Source of the DNA: Ramlibacter ginsenosidimutans
Lineage (GTDB): Bacteria > Pseudomonadota > Gammaproteobacteria > Burkholderiales > Burkholderiaceae_C
Reading direction: 5' to 3' (one strand)
DNA length: 64,000 bases
NCBI RefSeq assembly: GCF_042678185.1
Contig: NZ_JBHUDQ010000001.1
Shown piece by piece: positions 32,903 to 42,147 of this stretch. The translations under genes were made by a program, and so were the position numbers. The notes below the pieces were generated by a model, which was given only the letters and a program-made list of their open reading frames with translations, was not told the DNA's origin and did no database searches. The stretch's first letter is position 1. Each line of letters opens with the position of its first letter.

Positions 32903-34234
32903 TCAGAGTTCGCCGTAACTATGTAGCCCGGACAGGAACATGTTCACGCCCAGGAAGGCAAAACTGGTGACCGCGAGCCCCACGAGGGCCCACCAGGCAG
33001 ACACATTGCCGCGCAGCCCCTTCATCAGCCGCATGTGCAGCCAGGCCGCGTAGTTCAGCCAGACGATCAGCGCCCAGGTCTCCTTGGGGTCCCAGCTCCA
33101 GTAGCCGCCCCAGGCTTCCGCCGCCCACAGCGCGCCCAGCACCGTGGCGATGGTGAAGAAGGCGAAGCCCACGGCGATGGACTTGTACATGAGGTCGTCC
33201 AGCACTTCCAGCGGCGGCAGCTTCTCGGCGATGCGGCGGCGGGTGAACAGGATGCCGCCCACGATCAGCGCAGCGACCCCGAAGTACATCACCCAGTACG
33301 TGGTGCTGCCCTGCACGGACTTGCGGAACACGAGCGGCAGCACCGTCAGGAACACGCCGACGGCCCACAGCGGGGCCAGCCGGGTCCAGCGCACTTCCGT
33401 CGCGTGCTGCTTCACGAGATACGCGAAGGAGACCATCGCGGCCAGCGAGAAGGTGCCGTAGCCGATGAAGTTCGCCGGGACGTGCAGCTTCATCCACCAG
33501 CTCTTGAGCGCCGGCACCAGCGGCTGGATCTCCTGCGCCTCGCGCGCGAACGCGTACCAGAGCAGGAAGCCGACGGCGGCGCTCACCACCAGCATGACGA
33601 AGCCGCCCAGGGCGCGCGTGCCGTACTGCTCCTCGAAGTACAGGTAGAAGGCCGTGGTGAGCCAGCAGAAGAGGACGAACACCTCGTAGAGGTTGCTCAC
33701 GGGGATGTGGCCGATGTCCGGGCCGAGGAGGTAGCTCTCGTACCAGCGCACCATCATTCCGATCAGGGCCATGCCCACGGCCGCCCAGGCCAGGCGCGAG
33801 CCGATGGCCTGCATGGCCGGCCCCTGCCCGCGCGCGAACGTGCCGATCCAGTAGAACACCGTGCTCATCACCATCAGAACGCTCATCCAGAGGATGGCCG
33901 ACTGGCTGGAGAGGAAGTACTTCAGCCAGAAGACGCTGTCGGCGCGCGCCATGTCGCCCTGGTACGAAGCGATGGACAAGAGCGAGAAGCACGCGACCGT
34001 GAGCATGAGCACGCGCAGCGGCCGCCAGAACCAGCCCAGCCAGATGCCGGCCGGCATGGCCGCGAGCAGGATGCCCTTCTCGTACACGTCCATGTACTGG
34101 TGGTACTTGCCGAAGGCATACAAGCCGCCGGCGAGGACGAAGGCGGCGAACAGCCAGTCGAACCAGTTGCGCCGGGAGAAGTAGCCTTCGTCCAGCGTGA
34201 TGGTGCGGCCTGCGGTAGTGGTGGCGGTGTTCAT
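32903..34234 (-). CDS. ccsA: System II cytochrome c assembly protein CcsA (ResC)
   Basis: Multi-pass membrane protein of the system II (Ccs) pathway that presents heme to apocytochrome c. The 443 residues contain the tryptophan-rich WAAEAWGGYWSWDPKETWAL segment (WWD domain) and conserved His residues in KLHVPANFIGYG and NYAAWLHMRLMKG. ATG 34234 overlaps the resB stop as ATGA. With resB it is sufficient to define system II rather than CcmA-H, typical for Betaproteobacteria. Confidence 0.95.
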   Translation of the reverse strand: MNTATTTAGRTITLDEGYFSRRNWFDWLFAAFVLAGGLYAFGKYHQYMDVYEKGILLAAMPAGIWLGWFWRPLRVLMLTVACFSLLSIASYQGDMARADSVFWLKYFLSSQSAILWMSVLMVMSTVFYWIGTFARGQGPAMQAIGSRLAWAAVGMALIGMMVRWYESYLLGPDIGHIPVSNLYEVFVLFCWLTTAFYLYFEEQYGTRALGGFVMLVVSAAVGFLLWYAFAREAQEIQPLVPALKSWWMKLHVPANFIGYGTFSLAAMVSFAYLVKQHATEVRWTRLAPLWAVGVFLTVLPLVFRKSVQGSTTYWVMYFGVAALIVGGILFTRRRIAEKLPPLEVLDDLMYKSIAVGFAFFTIATVLGALWAAEAWGGYWSWDPKETWALIVWLNYAAWLHMRLMKGLRGNVSAWWALVGLAVTSFAFLGVNMFLSGLHSYGEL

Positions 34235-36342
34235 GTGCGGTCTCCCAAGAGCCGGTCCCGGAGCTTGTCGAATTCGCGGTCCACGTCCAGCAGCTTGCGG
34301 TTGGCGGACAGCGCCATGCGCGCCTGCGATCCCTCTTCGGCCGGGCTGAGCCAGACCCAGAGCCGACGCTCCCGAACATACAGCATGGCGAAAACCCCCA
34401 GGATCAGCAAGGCGCAGCCGAGGTAGACGATGTAGTGGCCGGGCGAGCGCGTCACCTGGAACACGCTGGCCTGCACCTGCTTGAAGTCCTGGAGTTCGAA
34501 GGCCATGGGCGCCGGGTAGGCGAACGCGTCGCTGAGGGCCAGCACGGACTGCGTGACGAAGGCCTGGGCGTGCTCGTCGCGCGGCAGCGGCGCCAGGCCC
34601 GCCTTCTCGCGGCTCAGCTCCATGAGTTCGAACAGCGCGCCGTTCAGGATGCGCACCAGCACCTCGCCGGCGCGCGGACGTTCGGCCTCCGGCACGTTGC
34701 CGTCGATGAATTCGGAGACCGCCTGCAGTCCGCCCACGGACTTGCCCGGTCCGCCCTCGGCGCCTGCGAACAGCGACAGCGCCCGCAAGGTCGAGGCCGT
34801 GAGCTGCTGGGCGAGTTCGGGCCGCGAAGGATCGGTCGCGAGCTTCGCATACGCGCGCACCGCGGCCTCGCGCATCGCCGGGTCGGCGAGCGCGGCGCGC
34901 AGGCGCAGGAAGCCGTCCATGCTGCCCTTGTCGTCGGCCGGGATCCGCATGTAGCGGAAGGTGTCGTCGGCGGCCTCGCGCATGCCGAGCAGGAACACCG
35001 GCGCGCCGTCGCCCAGGTCCACCGGCAACATGTAGTTGTGGAACTCGCGCGCCTGGCCCGACGCGTCGCGCAGCTTGTACGTGATGCTGGGGCCGACGTT
35101 GCGCAGCTTCTTCTTCGCATCGGGCTTGTTGGCCGCACCCAGGCGCGCGTCGAGCGCCGCCTTCAGGTCCACCTTGCGGACGTCCGTGCCGCTGCCCTCG
35201 TTGCCACCCAGGTTCTCCACGTTGATCACTCGCAGCGCCGTGTACTCCAGCGTCATCTTCTGCGCGCCGCCACCGGGCCCGCGCGTCAGCTCGGTGGATC
35301 CGCCGATCGTGCCCTGCACGTCGAAGCCATGGCCGCTGCCGTCCAGGGGCACCGCCTTCAGCGTGACGCTGGAGCCACCGTCGTCGAAGCTCGACTGGTA
35401 GATCTGCACGCCGCGATGGCTCACGGGATGGTTGACTTCCACGCGTGCGGGAAAGGATTCGCCGGTGTCGCGGTCGTGGATCACGATGTCGCTCGCGAAC
35501 AGCTTGGGCATGCCCGCCGAGTAGTACTCCACGACGAACTTCTTCAGCTCGATGGAGAAGGGCAGCTCCTGCAGCAGGATGCCGTCGGACTGGTTCAGGA
35601 CGGCCGTGGACGACGCCGTGCCCTCGGCCACCATCAGGTTGCCCCGGAACGCGGGGTTGGTGCTCGCGAGCCGGTGCTGCGCCGACACCTGCGAGATCAG
35701 GCCGCCGCCGTTGTAGGGCTGCTTGCCGCCCCACAGCATCTGCGCGCGCACGACCAGGTCGCCATCGAGCAGGCCGCCCAGGCACACCAGCACGATGGCG
35801 CTGTGCGCCGAGACATAGCCGATCTTGCCGAGCCCGCCCGTGCGCGCCGCGACCATCCAGCCATTGCTTCGCTGCTGCAGTCGCACCTTCCAGCCGCCCC
35901 GCGCCAGGGCCTGGCCGATCCGCTGCGCCTCGGTTTCCGGCGGGTCGGCCAGGCGCGCTTCGGCCCGGTGGTGGAACGCCAGCAGGGAGCCTTCGCGGAT
36001 GTTCTCCTTGTACGTCTTCAGGTCCGCCAGGATCTTGGGCGCATTGCGCGCGATGCACAGCGAGGTGCTGACGACCAGGAACGCGAGGATCAGCAGGAAC
36101 CACCAGGCGCTGTAGACGGCGTCGAGGTGGACCGCCAGGAACAGCTGGGCCCAGAACGGACCGAACTGGTTGACGTAGTTCGGCATCGGCTCGTGCTGCT
36201 TGAGCACGGTGCCGATGACCGACGCGATGCAGATCACCGTCAGCAGGGCGATCGCGAACCGCATCGACGAGAGGAGCTCGACCAGTTCCTGGGGCCGGCG
36301 CGGCGCGCGCTCGGCGGGCGGGTCGGCGGTGATGGTGCTCAT
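34231..36342 (-). CDS. resB: System II cytochrome c assembly protein ResB (Ccs1)
   Basis: Membrane protein of 703 residues that with CcsA forms the system II cytochrome c synthase. Three N-terminal helices are visible, including SSMRFAIALLTVICIASVIG and LDAVYSAWWFLLILAFLVV, then a large periplasmic domain, and a C-terminal helix SPGHYIVYLGCALLILGVFAML. The short motif FYSAWW-like sequence and VNHPVSHRGVQIYQSSF are family signatures. The gene begins 13 bp after the T-run of a terminator that follows the cytochrome c gene. Confidence 0.94.
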   Translation of the reverse strand: MSTITADPPAERAPRRPQELVELLSSMRFAIALLTVICIASVIGTVLKQHEPMPNYVNQFGPFWAQLFLAVHLDAVYSAWWFLLILAFLVVSTSLCIARNAPKILADLKTYKENIREGSLLAFHHRAEARLADPPETEAQRIGQALARGGWKVRLQQRSNGWMVAARTGGLGKIGYVSAHSAIVLVCLGGLLDGDLVVRAQMLWGGKQPYNGGGLISQVSAQHRLASTNPAFRGNLMVAEGTASSTAVLNQSDGILLQELPFSIELKKFVVEYYSAGMPKLFASDIVIHDRDTGESFPARVEVNHPVSHRGVQIYQSSFDDGGSSVTLKAVPLDGSGHGFDVQGTIGGSTELTRGPGGGAQKMTLEYTALRVINVENLGGNEGSGTDVRKVDLKAALDARLGAANKPDAKKKLRNVGPSITYKLRDASGQAREFHNYMLPVDLGDGAPVFLLGMREAADDTFRYMRIPADDKGSMDGFLRLRAALADPAMREAAVRAYAKLATDPSRPELAQQLTASTLRALSLFAGAEGGPGKSVGGLQAVSEFIDGNVPEAERPRAGEVLVRILNGALFELMELSREKAGLAPLPRDEHAQAFVTQSVLALSDAFAYPAPMAFELQDFKQVQASVFQVTRSPGHYIVYLGCALLILGVFAMLYVRERRLWVWLSPAEEGSQARMALSANRKLLDVDREFDKLRDRLLGDRT

Positions 36343-36354
36343 GACTTCCGGACG

Positions 36355-36388
36355 AAAAAAGGCGGGCGCTCTAGGAGCTGCCCGCCCG
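36355..36388 (-). terminator. Rho-independent terminator after the cytochrome c gene
   Basis: On the minus strand, GGCGGGC (36386-36380) pairs with GCCCGCC (36367-36361), extended inside by GCTC/GAGC, and is followed by TTTTTT (36360-36355). It lies 46 bp after the cytochrome c stop and just upstream of resB. It can end the cytochrome transcript or act as a partial barrier before resB-ccsA. Confidence 0.8.
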
Positions 36389-36433
36389 TGATTGGTGCCG
36401 CCCCGCGGCGTTTAGTTCAACAGACGACTTGAT

Positions 36434-37216
36434 CTAGCGCAAGCCGGCGACATAGTCGGCGACGGCACGGATCTCGCGGTCGTTGAGCTTGGCCGCGATC
36501 GCGGCCATCTGCGGGCTGTTCTTGCGGATGCCGTCGCGGAAGGCGACGAGCTGGCTGGCCACATAGTCGGCGTGCTGTCCGGCCAGGCGCGGGTACTGGG
36601 AGGGGATGCCGGCGCCGTTCGGGCTGTGGCAGCCGGCGCAGGCGGGCGCCTCGCGGTTCTGGATGCCGCCGCGGTAGATCTTCTCGCCCAGCGTGACCAG
36701 TTCCTTGTCCTTGGCGAAGCCGGGCTTGGCCTGCTGCGCACCGAGGTAGGCCGCGATGTTGCGCATGTCCTGGTCGGTGAGCTGGGCGGCGAAGCCCTGC
36801 ATGATCGGGTTCTGGCGCCTGCCGGCCTTGAACTCCTCGAGCTGCTTGACGATGTATTCGGGATGCTGCTGCGAGAGCTTCGGGTTGGCGGGCGTGCCGG
36901 AGTTGCCGCCCGCGCCGTGGCAGGCCACGCACACTGTGCCGAACTTCGCCTCGCCCGCGGCGGGGTCGGGCTTGATGGCAGCGGTCTTGGGTGCCTCCGC
37001 GTTCGGCGCGGCTGGCGCAGGCGTGGCCGCCTGCGGGCCAGGCGCCGGCATCGAACTCGCAGCCTGCGGGGGCGCAGCCGAGAGCCCCGATGCGCCCGCG
37101 GCAGGCATGCTGGCTGCGGGCGCAGCGGCGGATGCGGCGGGCTGTTGGGCCCAGTTCGGGAGCGCGGACGCAGCGAGCACGGCGGCCAGCAGCAGGTAGG
37201 CAGGCGTCTTTTTCAC
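36434..37216 (-). CDS. Di-heme cytochrome c (c4-type)
   Basis: Periplasmic electron carrier of 260 residues with a Sec signal peptide (MKKTPAYLLLAAVLAASALP) and two heme sites, CVACH (residues 96-100) and CAGCH (193-197). Each is followed by a c553-like domain with Met ligands in NPIMQGFAAQL and KNSPQMAAIAAKL. Between the signal peptide and domain 1 there is an Ala/Pro-rich stretch of about 60 residues, unusual in c4 cytochromes and perhaps a tether. The start is GTG at 37216. Its assembly genes resB-ccsA follow directly. Confidence 0.93.
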   Translation of the reverse strand: MKKTPAYLLLAAVLAASALPNWAQQPAASAAAPAASMPAAGASGLSAAPPQAASSMPAPGPQAATPAPAAPNAEAPKTAAIKPDPAAGEAKFGTVCVACHGAGGNSGTPANPKLSQQHPEYIVKQLEEFKAGRRQNPIMQGFAAQLTDQDMRNIAAYLGAQQAKPGFAKDKELVTLGEKIYRGGIQNREAPACAGCHSPNGAGIPSQYPRLAGQHADYVASQLVAFRDGIRKNSPQMAAIAAKLNDREIRAVADYVAGLR

Positions 37217-37286
37217 GTTTCTTTCGTTATGAGGCGCAAAACCGCCGGATTCTACAATGCCGCACTCCGCCCTCTTCCGCCCCCCA

Positions 37287-37964
37287 ATGACCTCCCCTCC
37301 GGCCCCGCGTGGCCCCGCCTCCCCTGCCCCGTCCCCGGAGGCCGCGCAAGCGGTGGCCTGGCTGCACACGGCCAGGTTCCTCACCACCGCTCCCCGCCTG
37401 GAGCACCTGCCGCCCCTGGACGTGCCGGAAATCGCCTTCGTCGGCCGCTCCAATGCCGGCAAGTCCACCTGCATCAACATGCTCACGCAGCAGAAGCGCC
37501 TGGCCTTCGCCTCGAAGACGCCGGGCCGCACGCAGGCGATCAACCTGTTCGCGCTGGGCAAGCAGGGGGCCACCGATGCGGTGCTCGCCGACCTGCCCGG
37601 CTACGGCTATGCCGCCGTGCCCAAGGCGGACAAGATCCGCTGGCAGCAGGTGATGGCCAATTACCTGGTCACCCGCGAGAGCCTCACCGGCGTCGTGATG
37701 CTGGTGGACCCGCGCCACGGCCTCACCGAGCTCGACGACATCCTGCTGGAAGTGATCCGCCCGCGCGTCGAGGCAGGCATGAAGTTCCTCGTGCTCCTCA
37801 CCAAGGCGGACAAGCTGAACCGGTCGGATGCCAACAAGGCCTTGTCCATCGCGCGACTGCAAACGGCCGGCGGCGAGGTCAAACTGTTCTCGGCCCTGAA
37901 ACGCCAGGGCGTGGAGGAGACCTCGCTCCTCCTGTGGCAGTGGGCCCATCCCGACGCGACCTGA
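37287..37964 (+). CDS. engB: Ribosome biogenesis GTPase EngB (YihA)
   Basis: GTPase needed for large-subunit assembly and growth. G-motifs are GRSNAGKST (G1), TPGRTQ (G2), DLPGYG (G3) and LTKADK (G4). ATG 37287 gives 225 residues; an ATG at 37257 adds ten residues but overlaps a -10-like TACAAT (37253-37258), so the shorter form is preferred. Neither start has a clear ribosome-binding site. It is divergent from the cytochrome c gene with about 70 bp between them, a common neighbourhood in Burkholderiales. Confidence 0.94.
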   Translation: MTSPPAPRGPASPAPSPEAAQAVAWLHTARFLTTAPRLEHLPPLDVPEIAFVGRSNAGKSTCINMLTQQKRLAFASKTPGRTQAINLFALGKQGATDAVLADLPGYGYAAVPKADKIRWQQVMANYLVTRESLTGVVMLVDPRHGLTELDDILLEVIRPRVEAGMKFLVLLTKADKLNRSDANKALSIARLQTAGGEVKLFSALKRQGVEETSLLLWQWAHPDAT

Positions 37965-38007
37965 GCGCCGGCCGCGCCGCTGCCGCCGCGGCCACGGAGG
38001 TTCCCGC

Positions 38008-38901
38008 ATGAAGATCGAGACCTGGCAGCAGCCGCTGCCGCACGGCATCAACCTCAGCTGCCGCGGCGCCGGGGACCGCGGCCGCCCCGTCCTGCTGTTC
38101 CTGCACGGCTTCCCCGAAGCCGCATTCATCTGGGACGAGGTGCTGCTGCACTTCGCGCGCCCTGAGCACGGCGGCTACCGCTGCGTGGCGCCGAACCTGC
38201 GCGGCTACGAGCAGTCCTCGCAGCCCGCGGACGTCGCGGCCTACCGGCCCAAGCACCTGGTGCAGGACATCGCGGCGCTGGCGCAGATCGAAGGCGCGCC
38301 GCTCGCCTGCCTGGTCGCGCACGACTGGGGCGGCGCGGTCGCCTGGAACTTCGCCAACCAGCTGCCGCAGCTCACGCGCAAGCTGGCCATCGTCAACTCG
38401 CCGCACCCCGGCACTTTCCTGCGCGCGCTGCAGGAGAGCCCCAAGCAGCGCGAGGCGAGCGCGTACATGAATTTCCTGGCGCGTCCGGACGCGGAGCAGC
38501 TGCTGCGCGCGGACGGCTACCGCCGGCTGCTGGGATTCTTCACGAACTGGGGCCCCGCGCCCTGGCTGACCGAGGAAGTGAAGGCGCAGTACCGCGCGAT
38601 CTGGGACGCGAGCCTCACCGGCGGCCTCAACTACTACCGCGCCTCACCGCTGCGTCCGCCGCGCGAGGGCGACCCCGCGGCGGCCGCCGTCACGCTGCCG
38701 CGCGAGATGCTCACCGTGGACCTGCCCACGCTCGTCATCTGGGGCATGCAGGACGCGGCGCTGCTGCCGGAACTGGTCGAGGGCCTGGAGGAATACGTCC
38801 CGCATCTCACGCTGGAAAGGGTGCCCGAGGCGTCGCACTGGATCATCCACGAGCAGCCCCAGCGCGTGATCGCCTCGCTCGAAGCCTTCCTGCGTCAGTA
38901 G
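38008..38901 (+). CDS. Alpha/beta hydrolase, epoxide-hydrolase-like
   Basis: A 297-residue alpha/beta hydrolase. The oxyanion loop is FLHGFPEAAFIWDE, the nucleophile elbow is VAHDWGGAVAWNFA with Asp as nucleophile, and the late His is in EASHWIIHEQP. An Asp nucleophile with HGFPE is the pattern of soluble epoxide hydrolases and fluoroacetate dehalogenases, so one of these is likely; the substrate is unknown. A good GGAGG lies 8 bp before the ATG. Its 3' end overlaps the convergent acyltransferase gene by 7 bp. Confidence 0.88.
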   Translation: MKIETWQQPLPHGINLSCRGAGDRGRPVLLFLHGFPEAAFIWDEVLLHFARPEHGGYRCVAPNLRGYEQSSQPADVAAYRPKHLVQDIAALAQIEGAPLACLVAHDWGGAVAWNFANQLPQLTRKLAIVNSPHPGTFLRALQESPKQREASAYMNFLARPDAEQLLRADGYRRLLGFFTNWGPAPWLTEEVKAQYRAIWDASLTGGLNYYRASPLRPPREGDPAAAAVTLPREMLTVDLPTLVIWGMQDAALLPELVEGLEEYVPHLTLERVPEASHWIIHEQPQRVIASLEAFLRQ

Positions 38902-39761
38902 ACGCCCGGCTCGCCGGGCGGGCGCGTCTTGAAGCGCTTGTGCACCCAGTAGTACTGCGACGGCATCTCGTCGATGTACTCCTGCAGCCGGCGGTTCATC
39001 AACGCGGTGTCGGCCTCCGCATCGCGTGTCGGGAAGCCGGCCCAGGCTTCCATCACGCGCACCTCGTAGCCGGTCGGCGTGAGCCGCGTGATGAGGGGCA
39101 CGACCTTGGCGCGGCCAAGCCGGGCAAAGCGCGACAGCGAAGGCACGGTCGCCGCCGGCACGCCGTAGAAGGGCACGAAGATCGAATCCTGCGCACCGAA
39201 GTTCATGTCCGGCAGCAGGTACAGCACGCCTCCTTCGCGCAGCACGGAGACGATGTCGCGCACGCCTTCGGAGCGGTTCATGGGACGCGAGTCGCCGAAG
39301 CGGTAGCGGCCCTTCAGCGCCCAGGCGTCGACCACGGGATTGCTCTGGCGCGTGTAGATGCCCACGAAGCGGCGGGCCACCTGCTGCGACAAGGCGGTGA
39401 CGCCGGCGTCGAGTCCGACGAAGTGGGGGCAGAACACGATGGTGCCTTCGTGCCCGGCGAGCTCGCGCACGGCGCCCGTGAGCACCAGCCGCCGCAGCAG
39501 CACGTCCGGGTCGCCGTGCCACAGCCACGCGCGATCGAGGAAGGACTGCGCCACGTGGATGAAGACCTCGCGCGCGACCTGCCGGCGCTGCGCTTCGCTC
39601 CAGTGCGGAAAGCACAGGCGCAAGTTGACGTCGACCACCGTGCGGCGCGAGCGCACCACCAGGAACAGCAACACGCCGACGGCCCACCCGAGTCCGCGGA
39701 TCCAGCGCAGCGGCAGCGGCGCGAGCGCGCGCATCAGGAGAATGCCCAGGCGGCTGATCAT
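38895..39761 (-). CDS. Lipid A biosynthesis acyltransferase (LpxL/HtrB family), second copy
   Basis: Inner-membrane acyltransferase of 288 residues adding a secondary acyl chain to lipid A. An N-terminal hydrophobic segment (about 20-38) anchors it. The HxxxxD active-site motif is HFVGLD in IVFCPHFVGLDAGV. Later signatures are YTRQSNPVVDAW and LPDMNFGAQDSIFVPFYG. ATG 39761 overlaps the stop of the paralogous gene upstream as ATGA. Which acyl position each copy serves cannot be told from sequence. Confidence 0.92.
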   Translation of the reverse strand: MISRLGILLMRALAPLPLRWIRGLGWAVGVLLFLVVRSRRTVVDVNLRLCFPHWSEAQRRQVAREVFIHVAQSFLDRAWLWHGDPDVLLRRLVLTGAVRELAGHEGTIVFCPHFVGLDAGVTALSQQVARRFVGIYTRQSNPVVDAWALKGRYRFGDSRPMNRSEGVRDIVSVLREGGVLYLLPDMNFGAQDSIFVPFYGVPAATVPSLSRFARLGRAKVVPLITRLTPTGYEVRVMEAWAGFPTRDAEADTALMNRRLQEYIDEMPSQYYWVHKRFKTRPPGEPGVY

Positions 39762-40582
39762 GCGGGCGCCTCGGTGCGCGGCTGCTTGTAGCGCGCGTAG
39801 CCCCAGAGGTATTGCTGCGCGCCGGCGCGCACGAGGCGTTCCATGGCGGCGTTCACCTGCGCCGCAGCCTGCACCGGATCCTCCGCGAGCGCGCCTTCCC
39901 AGGGCTGCAGGTGCACGACATAGCCGCGGCCGCGCGGCAGGCGCTCGCCCCAGGCCAGCAGCAGCGCCGCGCCGGTCTGCTGCGCGAGCCGGGCCGGCAA
40001 GGTCATGGTGTAGGCGTCGCGTCCGAAGAACGGCGCCCACACGCCGAGGCCGCGCGGCGGCACCTGGTCCGGCAACAGGCCGACCGCCTCGCCGGCCCGC
40101 AGCGCGCGCAGCATCTGGCGCACGCCGGCCAGCGTGGTGGGGACGGCTTGCATGTTGTCCCGCGTGCGCGAGTTCGCCACCAGCTCCCGCAGCCACGCCT
40201 TGCGCGCGGGGCGGTAGAGGACCGTGATGCGGCCGAAGCGGGCCGCATACGCCTGGGCCGTCACTTCGAAGCAGCCGAGGTGGGGCGTGAGGAAGACGAT
40301 GCCGCGGCCCTGGGCCCGCAGCGCCTCGATGCGCTCGGCTCCGTCCCAGTGGATGGGGGCCGGCGCGCCGAACCAGAGCCGCGGCGTCTCCGCCAGCAGC
40401 TTGCCGGCCTCGGCGACGGCGCGGCGCACCTGCGCGAAGCCGTACCCCGCCTGCCGGGCGTTGTCGAGGAAGCGGCGCCGGTAGGTCGGGGAACACACGA
40501 AGGTGAGCCAGCCCAGCCCCGCGCCGGCAAAGTGCAACAGCGGCAAGGGCCATCGGGAAAACAGTTGGAAGAGCGGTTTCAC
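39758..40582 (-). CDS. Lipid A biosynthesis acyltransferase (LpxL/HtrB family), first copy
   Basis: Paralogue of the next gene, 274 residues, same fold. Its active-site motif is HLGCFE (HxxxxE form) in VFLTPHLGCFEVTAQ, with VLYRPARKAWLRELV and LLPDQVPPRGLGVWAPFFG downstream. The start is GTG at 40582. The two tandem copies suggest that different acyl positions or chain types are handled, as with LpxL/LpxM. The metK promoter on the other strand overlaps its first codons. Confidence 0.92.
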   Translation of the reverse strand: MKPLFQLFSRWPLPLLHFAGAGLGWLTFVCSPTYRRRFLDNARQAGYGFAQVRRAVAEAGKLLAETPRLWFGAPAPIHWDGAERIEALRAQGRGIVFLTPHLGCFEVTAQAYAARFGRITVLYRPARKAWLRELVANSRTRDNMQAVPTTLAGVRQMLRALRAGEAVGLLPDQVPPRGLGVWAPFFGRDAYTMTLPARLAQQTGAALLLAWGERLPRGRGYVVHLQPWEGALAEDPVQAAAQVNAAMERLVRAGAQQYLWGYARYKQPRTEAPA

Positions 40583-40594
40583 GCGGTTTAGAAT
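40565..40594 (+). promoter_or_regulatory. Candidate sigma-70 promoter of metK
   Basis: TTGGAA (40565-40570) and TAGAAT (40589-40594) are 18 bp apart. The predicted transcription start falls at about 40601, where the first stem of the riboswitch-like leader begins, which supports both calls. The -35 lies inside the start of the divergent acyltransferase gene. Confidence 0.55.
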
Positions 40595-40600
40595 TCTGGC

Positions 40601-40655
40601 GTCGCCGAGTTATGGAACTACTTGCAGGGCGACGTTAAAGAATTCTGCTAAAGCG
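40601..40655 (+). promoter_or_regulatory. SAM-II-like riboswitch in the metK leader
   Basis: The leader has the SAM-II layout. The P1 stem is GTCGCC (40601-40606) with GGCGAC (40628-40633). The loop ends in CTTGCAG (40621-40627), P1 is followed directly by ACGTTAAA (40632-40639), and GCTAAA comes at 40647-40652. Loop GCAG (40624-40627) can pair with CTGC (40645-40648) to form an H-type pseudoknot. CUUGCAG, CGUUAAA and GCUAAA are, from memory, the most conserved parts of the SAM-II family. SAM-II senses S-adenosylmethionine, the product of MetK. A further 6-bp hairpin (40674-40690) lies before the metK ribosome-binding site. Confidence 0.75.
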
Positions 40656-40717
40656 TTCGCCCAAGCTCCGGCAGAAGGCAACGCGCCTTCCCAAGCCAAC
40701 CAACGGAGTTTATTCAA

Positions 40718-41899
<1,182 letters not shown>

Positions 41900-41916
41900 T
41901 CATCAAACCCAGCAAC

Positions 41917-42140
41917 CGGACGCAGAGGACGCAAAGGTTTCGCAGAGGACGCAAAAGAAAACCCTAGAAGGTTTTTTCTGCGCGCTTCTGACTTTTGCGA
42001 CCTCTGCATCCGGTTGTCGGCTCCCGCATTCGGGACGCAAAGGTTCGCAGAGGACGCAGAAGAAATCCCTTAAAGGTTTTTTCTGCGTCCTTCCTGCTTT
42101 TGCGGCCTCTGCGTCCGGCTGTCCGCTCCCGCCTTCGGAA
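41917..42140. repeat. Tandem pair of about 106-bp dispersed repeat units
   Basis: Two successive units with a 106-bp period (ACGCAAAGG at 41929 and again at 42035). Each starts with CGCAGAGGACGC units, has a centre able to fold as a hairpin followed by a T-run (AAAACC at 41958-41963 with GGTTTT at 41970-41975), then the inverted form (CTCTGCGTCC-like), and ends in a CTCCCGCNTTCGG stretch. It is related to the palindrome at 3659-3761. The first unit may terminate metK transcription. No credible protein is encoded. Confidence 0.8.
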
Positions 42141-42147
42141 GTCCGCT

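Noticed and set aside
34231..36103. Possible resB-ccsA gene fusion suggested by a long continuous frame
   Set aside because: The upstream part of that frame is out of phase with resB; resB and ccsA are separate genes joined by an ATGA overlap at 34231-34234.
41917..42140. Possible CRISPR array because of repeated blocks
   Set aside because: Only two long units with no constant-length unique spacers between short identical repeats, and no cas genes in the window.
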